Source: Chrysomallon squamiferum | Lineage: Eukaryota; Mollusca; Gastropoda; Neomphalida; Peltospiridae | Direction: 5' to 3' | NCBI GenBank assembly: GCA_012295275.1 | Contig: CM022672.1 | Location: 13,360,495 to 13,382,994, forward strand | DNA: 22,500 bases | Shown: piece by piece, positions 20,646-22,500 of the stretch | Position numbering within the stretch: the stretch's first letter is position 1 | How the letters are laid out: each line of letters opens with the position of its first letter | Program-made: the position numbers and the translations under genes | Notes under the pieces: generated by a model | Told to the model about the DNA's origin: nothing | What the model saw: the letters and a program-made list of their open reading frames with translations, nothing else | Databases searched by the model: none

Positions 20646-20649
20646 TTTT
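20587..20649. repeat. (TTTA)n microsatellite
   Basis: About 15 TTTA units with one ACTT variant near 20601. A T-rich run follows at 20669-20700. Confidence 0.95.
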
Positions 20650-20739
20650 TTCATTCCATTTGGCGGAGTTTTTTTTTTTTTTTGTGTTTTTTTTGTGTTT
20701 AGTTTCTTGTTGTTTTTTTATACTAGGATAATAATTATA

Positions 20740-20915
20740 CAAAAAAAAAAATAATAATAATAATCGCGCATTTTAGTGGAGAAAATTAATAAACTAGTGA
20801 TATAACACAACACCAAAAATAATAATAACAACAGAAACATCAATAATACCAGCAACAGTAACAACAAAACAATCATAATGACAATAACAGCAACAATAAC
20901 AACAACAGTAATAAT
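20740..20915. repeat. A run, short (AAT)n and degenerate CAA/CAT triplets
   Basis: A10 and AATAATAAT at about 20740-20763, non-repetitive DNA to about 20810, then AAC/CAA/CAG/AAT triplets to 20915. Confidence 0.8.
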
Positions 20916-20936
20916 AATTTTTGATTTTAATTTCAC

Positions 20937-21027
20937 GTTTAGTTTTAGTTTTAGTTTCATTTTCAGTTTCAGATTCAGTTTCAGTTTCAGATTCAGTTTC
21001 AGTTTTAGTTTTAGTTTTAATTTTTAG
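20937..21027. repeat. Hexanucleotide array of TTTTAG / TTTCAG / ATTCAG units
   Basis: About 15 six-base units in strict register. The middle carries TTTCAG and ATTCAG variants in an alternating order, and TTTTAG stands at both ends. The unit resembles a pyrimidine-AG splice-acceptor motif repeated in tandem. It is not the TTAGGG telomere repeat. Confidence 0.9.
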
Positions 21028-21084
21028 TATTTTTTGTAAGTATTCGTTCTATCCTTGTAAAATATAAAAATATTAAACTCTTAT

Positions 21085-21190
21085 ACCTAAACATACACAC
21101 AAAGACAGCGACAAACACACACCCACAAACACAAACACAAATACATACAAACGCATACACAACCACGTACACAAACATACAAATACACAC

Positions 21191-21245
<55 letters not shown>

Positions 21246-21270
21246 GCAAAAACAATAATAATAATAATAA
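21085..21270. repeat. CA-rich tract followed by (AAT)n
   Basis: ACACAAAC-type units at about 21091-21189, (AAT)18 at 21190-21243, then a shorter AAT block at about 21254-21270. Confidence 0.92.
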
Positions 21271-21384
21271 GAGAAGGCAGATGAAAACAGAGCTATCTGT
21301 GTAGAGAACACGAAAAGTACATGTAACAATTTAATACATTCTCTCTTTTAATAACTGAACATAGCTGAGTAGTATACACCCAGA

Positions 21385-22125
21385 CACAAACAAGAATACA
21401 GACACAGACGTGCATACAGACACAGACGTGCATACAGACACAAACATGCATACAGACACAAACATGCATACAGATACAAACATACACACAGACACAAACA
21501 TACATACAGACACAAACATACATACAGACACAAACATACATACAGACACAAAACATACATTAATAACATGAACATACATACATACACAAACATGCATACA
21601 GACACAAACATACACAGACACAAACATACATACAGACACAAACATACATACCGATACAAACATCCATACAGATACAAACATGCACACAGACACAAACATA
21701 CATTCAGACACAAACATCCATACAGATACAAACATCCATACAGACACAAACATACATACAGACACAAACATACATTCAGACACAAACATGCACACAGACA
21801 CAAACATACATACAGACACAAACATCCATACAGACACAAACATACATACAGATACAAACATGCACACAGACACAAACATACATACAGACACAAACATACA
21901 TTCAGACACAAACATGCACACAGACACAAACATACATTCAGACACAAACATGCATACAGATACAAACATGCACACAGACACAAACATACATACAGACACA
22001 AACGTACACTCAGACACAAACATACACATCAAACACAAACATACACTCAAACACAAACATGCACACAGACACAAACATGCATACAGACACAAACATACAC
22101 TCAGACACAAACATACATACAGAAG
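21385..22125. repeat. 18-bp minisatellite (about 41 units), open in several frames
   Basis: The unit is ACAGACACAAACATACAT with frequent substitutions in a few fixed places (CATACATA, CATGCACA, CATCCATA, CATTCAGA and GATACAAA variants). Since 18 is a multiple of three and the unit carries no stop in several frames, long frames arise on both strands: up to 270 codons on minus with a Cys-Met-Phe-Val-Ser-Val period, and about 190 on plus with a His-Thr-Asp-Thr-Asn-Ile type period. A 17-bp irregular gap (ATTAATAACATGAAC) breaks the register near 21558-21575. I regard it as a non-coding tandem repeat. Confidence 0.93.
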
Positions 22126-22500
22126 CACTGTCGAGAGCGTCATTAGAGGGTTATGTTAAATAACATGTAGCTTGTCTTTCCTGTATTGACTTGTGAGCTT
22201 TAGAATGTTTTCTGACTTCTTTACGTAATTAACCCTTTGTAAGCTGTTTGACTGAGACAGTAGTAGTAAATAATGTACGACGATGTGTTTGTGAACCACG
22301 TAAAAAATACGAAAGACATATTTAAATATAATGAACTTTAAAACGTTTAACTGCCTTGAACTAAATCTGTGAATGCTGAATACATAGGTACAAACAAGGA
22401 ACAGAATGGTACCTTCTCTCAAACACACACATAAATATACGCTGAATATATATACACACACATATACATATATATTCATATTAAAACCATTTCATACATA
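22126..22500. other. AT-rich unique DNA ending in a CA/TA tract
   Basis: A minus-strand frame of 107 codons (22156-22479) starts in the CA/TA repeat and has an AT-driven composition with no recognised motif. Low-complexity CACATATA sequence occupies about 22421-22475. Confidence 0.5.

Noticed and set aside
20937-21027. Hexamer array considered as telomeric repeat
   Set aside because: The units are TTTTAG/TTTCAG, not TTAGGG or another known telomere unit, and the array is interstitial and short.
21331-22143. 270-codon Cys-Met-Phe-Val-Ser-Val repeat frame considered as a secreted repeat protein
   Set aside because: Several frames on both strands are equally open because of the 18-bp period; no start region, signal peptide or splice sites distinguish one.

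Overview
The window looks like intergenic or intronic DNA from an animal with a large, repeat-rich, strongly AT-rich nuclear genome. Three things point to a metazoan. There is one exon of a chymotrypsin-fold (S1) serine protease with canonical AG and GT splice sites, a decayed mariner-type transposon, and an extreme density of microsatellites of many motif classes. A mollusc or similar invertebrate is my inference from the overall texture; nothing in the window proves the phylum. I see no bacterial operons, ribosome binding sites, tRNA or rRNA genes, or CRISPR arrays.

Layout. Positions 1-5290 hold AT-rich single-copy DNA broken up by trinucleotide (AAT, AGT, TAC, ATC) and tetranucleotide (ATGT, CATA) arrays, a 50-bp tandem duplication and a 19-bp inverted repeat. 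Positions 5290-5670 hold the only convincing coding sequence: a 175-nt internal exon carrying the zymogen-cleavage region and the catalytic-histidine motif of an S1 protease. It is flanked by mutually complementary intronic (CAA)n and (GTT)n arrays. No partner exon was recognised on either side, so it belongs to a gene with very long introns or is an orphan fragment. Positions 5973-6391 hold a 419-bp internally deleted mariner-like element with terminal inverted repeats, TA target-site duplications and a broken C-terminal transposase fragment.

Positions 6400-12900 are mostly gene-empty DNA with further microsatellites. At 12938-14234 there are two copies of a 117-bp repeat (three differences), each flanked by its own 4-bp direct repeat. 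The second copy interrupts a degenerate tandem repeat of about 34 bp. Positions 14235-22500 are dominated by simple repeats: a GGAT/GATA-type block, a 167-bp CT tract, (TG)42, CATA blocks, a TTTCAG/TTTTAG hexamer array, and a 740-bp minisatellite with an 18-bp unit that stays open in several frames by arithmetic alone. A paired CRE (TGACGTCA) site next to a TATA-like sequence lies at 19008-19040.

Nearly all the long open frames here are low-complexity translations of simple repeats (poly-N, poly-I, poly-L, RE, HT, VC runs) and were not called as genes. I found no complete gene and no multi-gene system. The most unusual items are the short 117-bp repeat with its own flanking duplications, the protease exon with a methionine where an activation arginine or lysine is expected, and the tandem CRE plus TATA arrangement.
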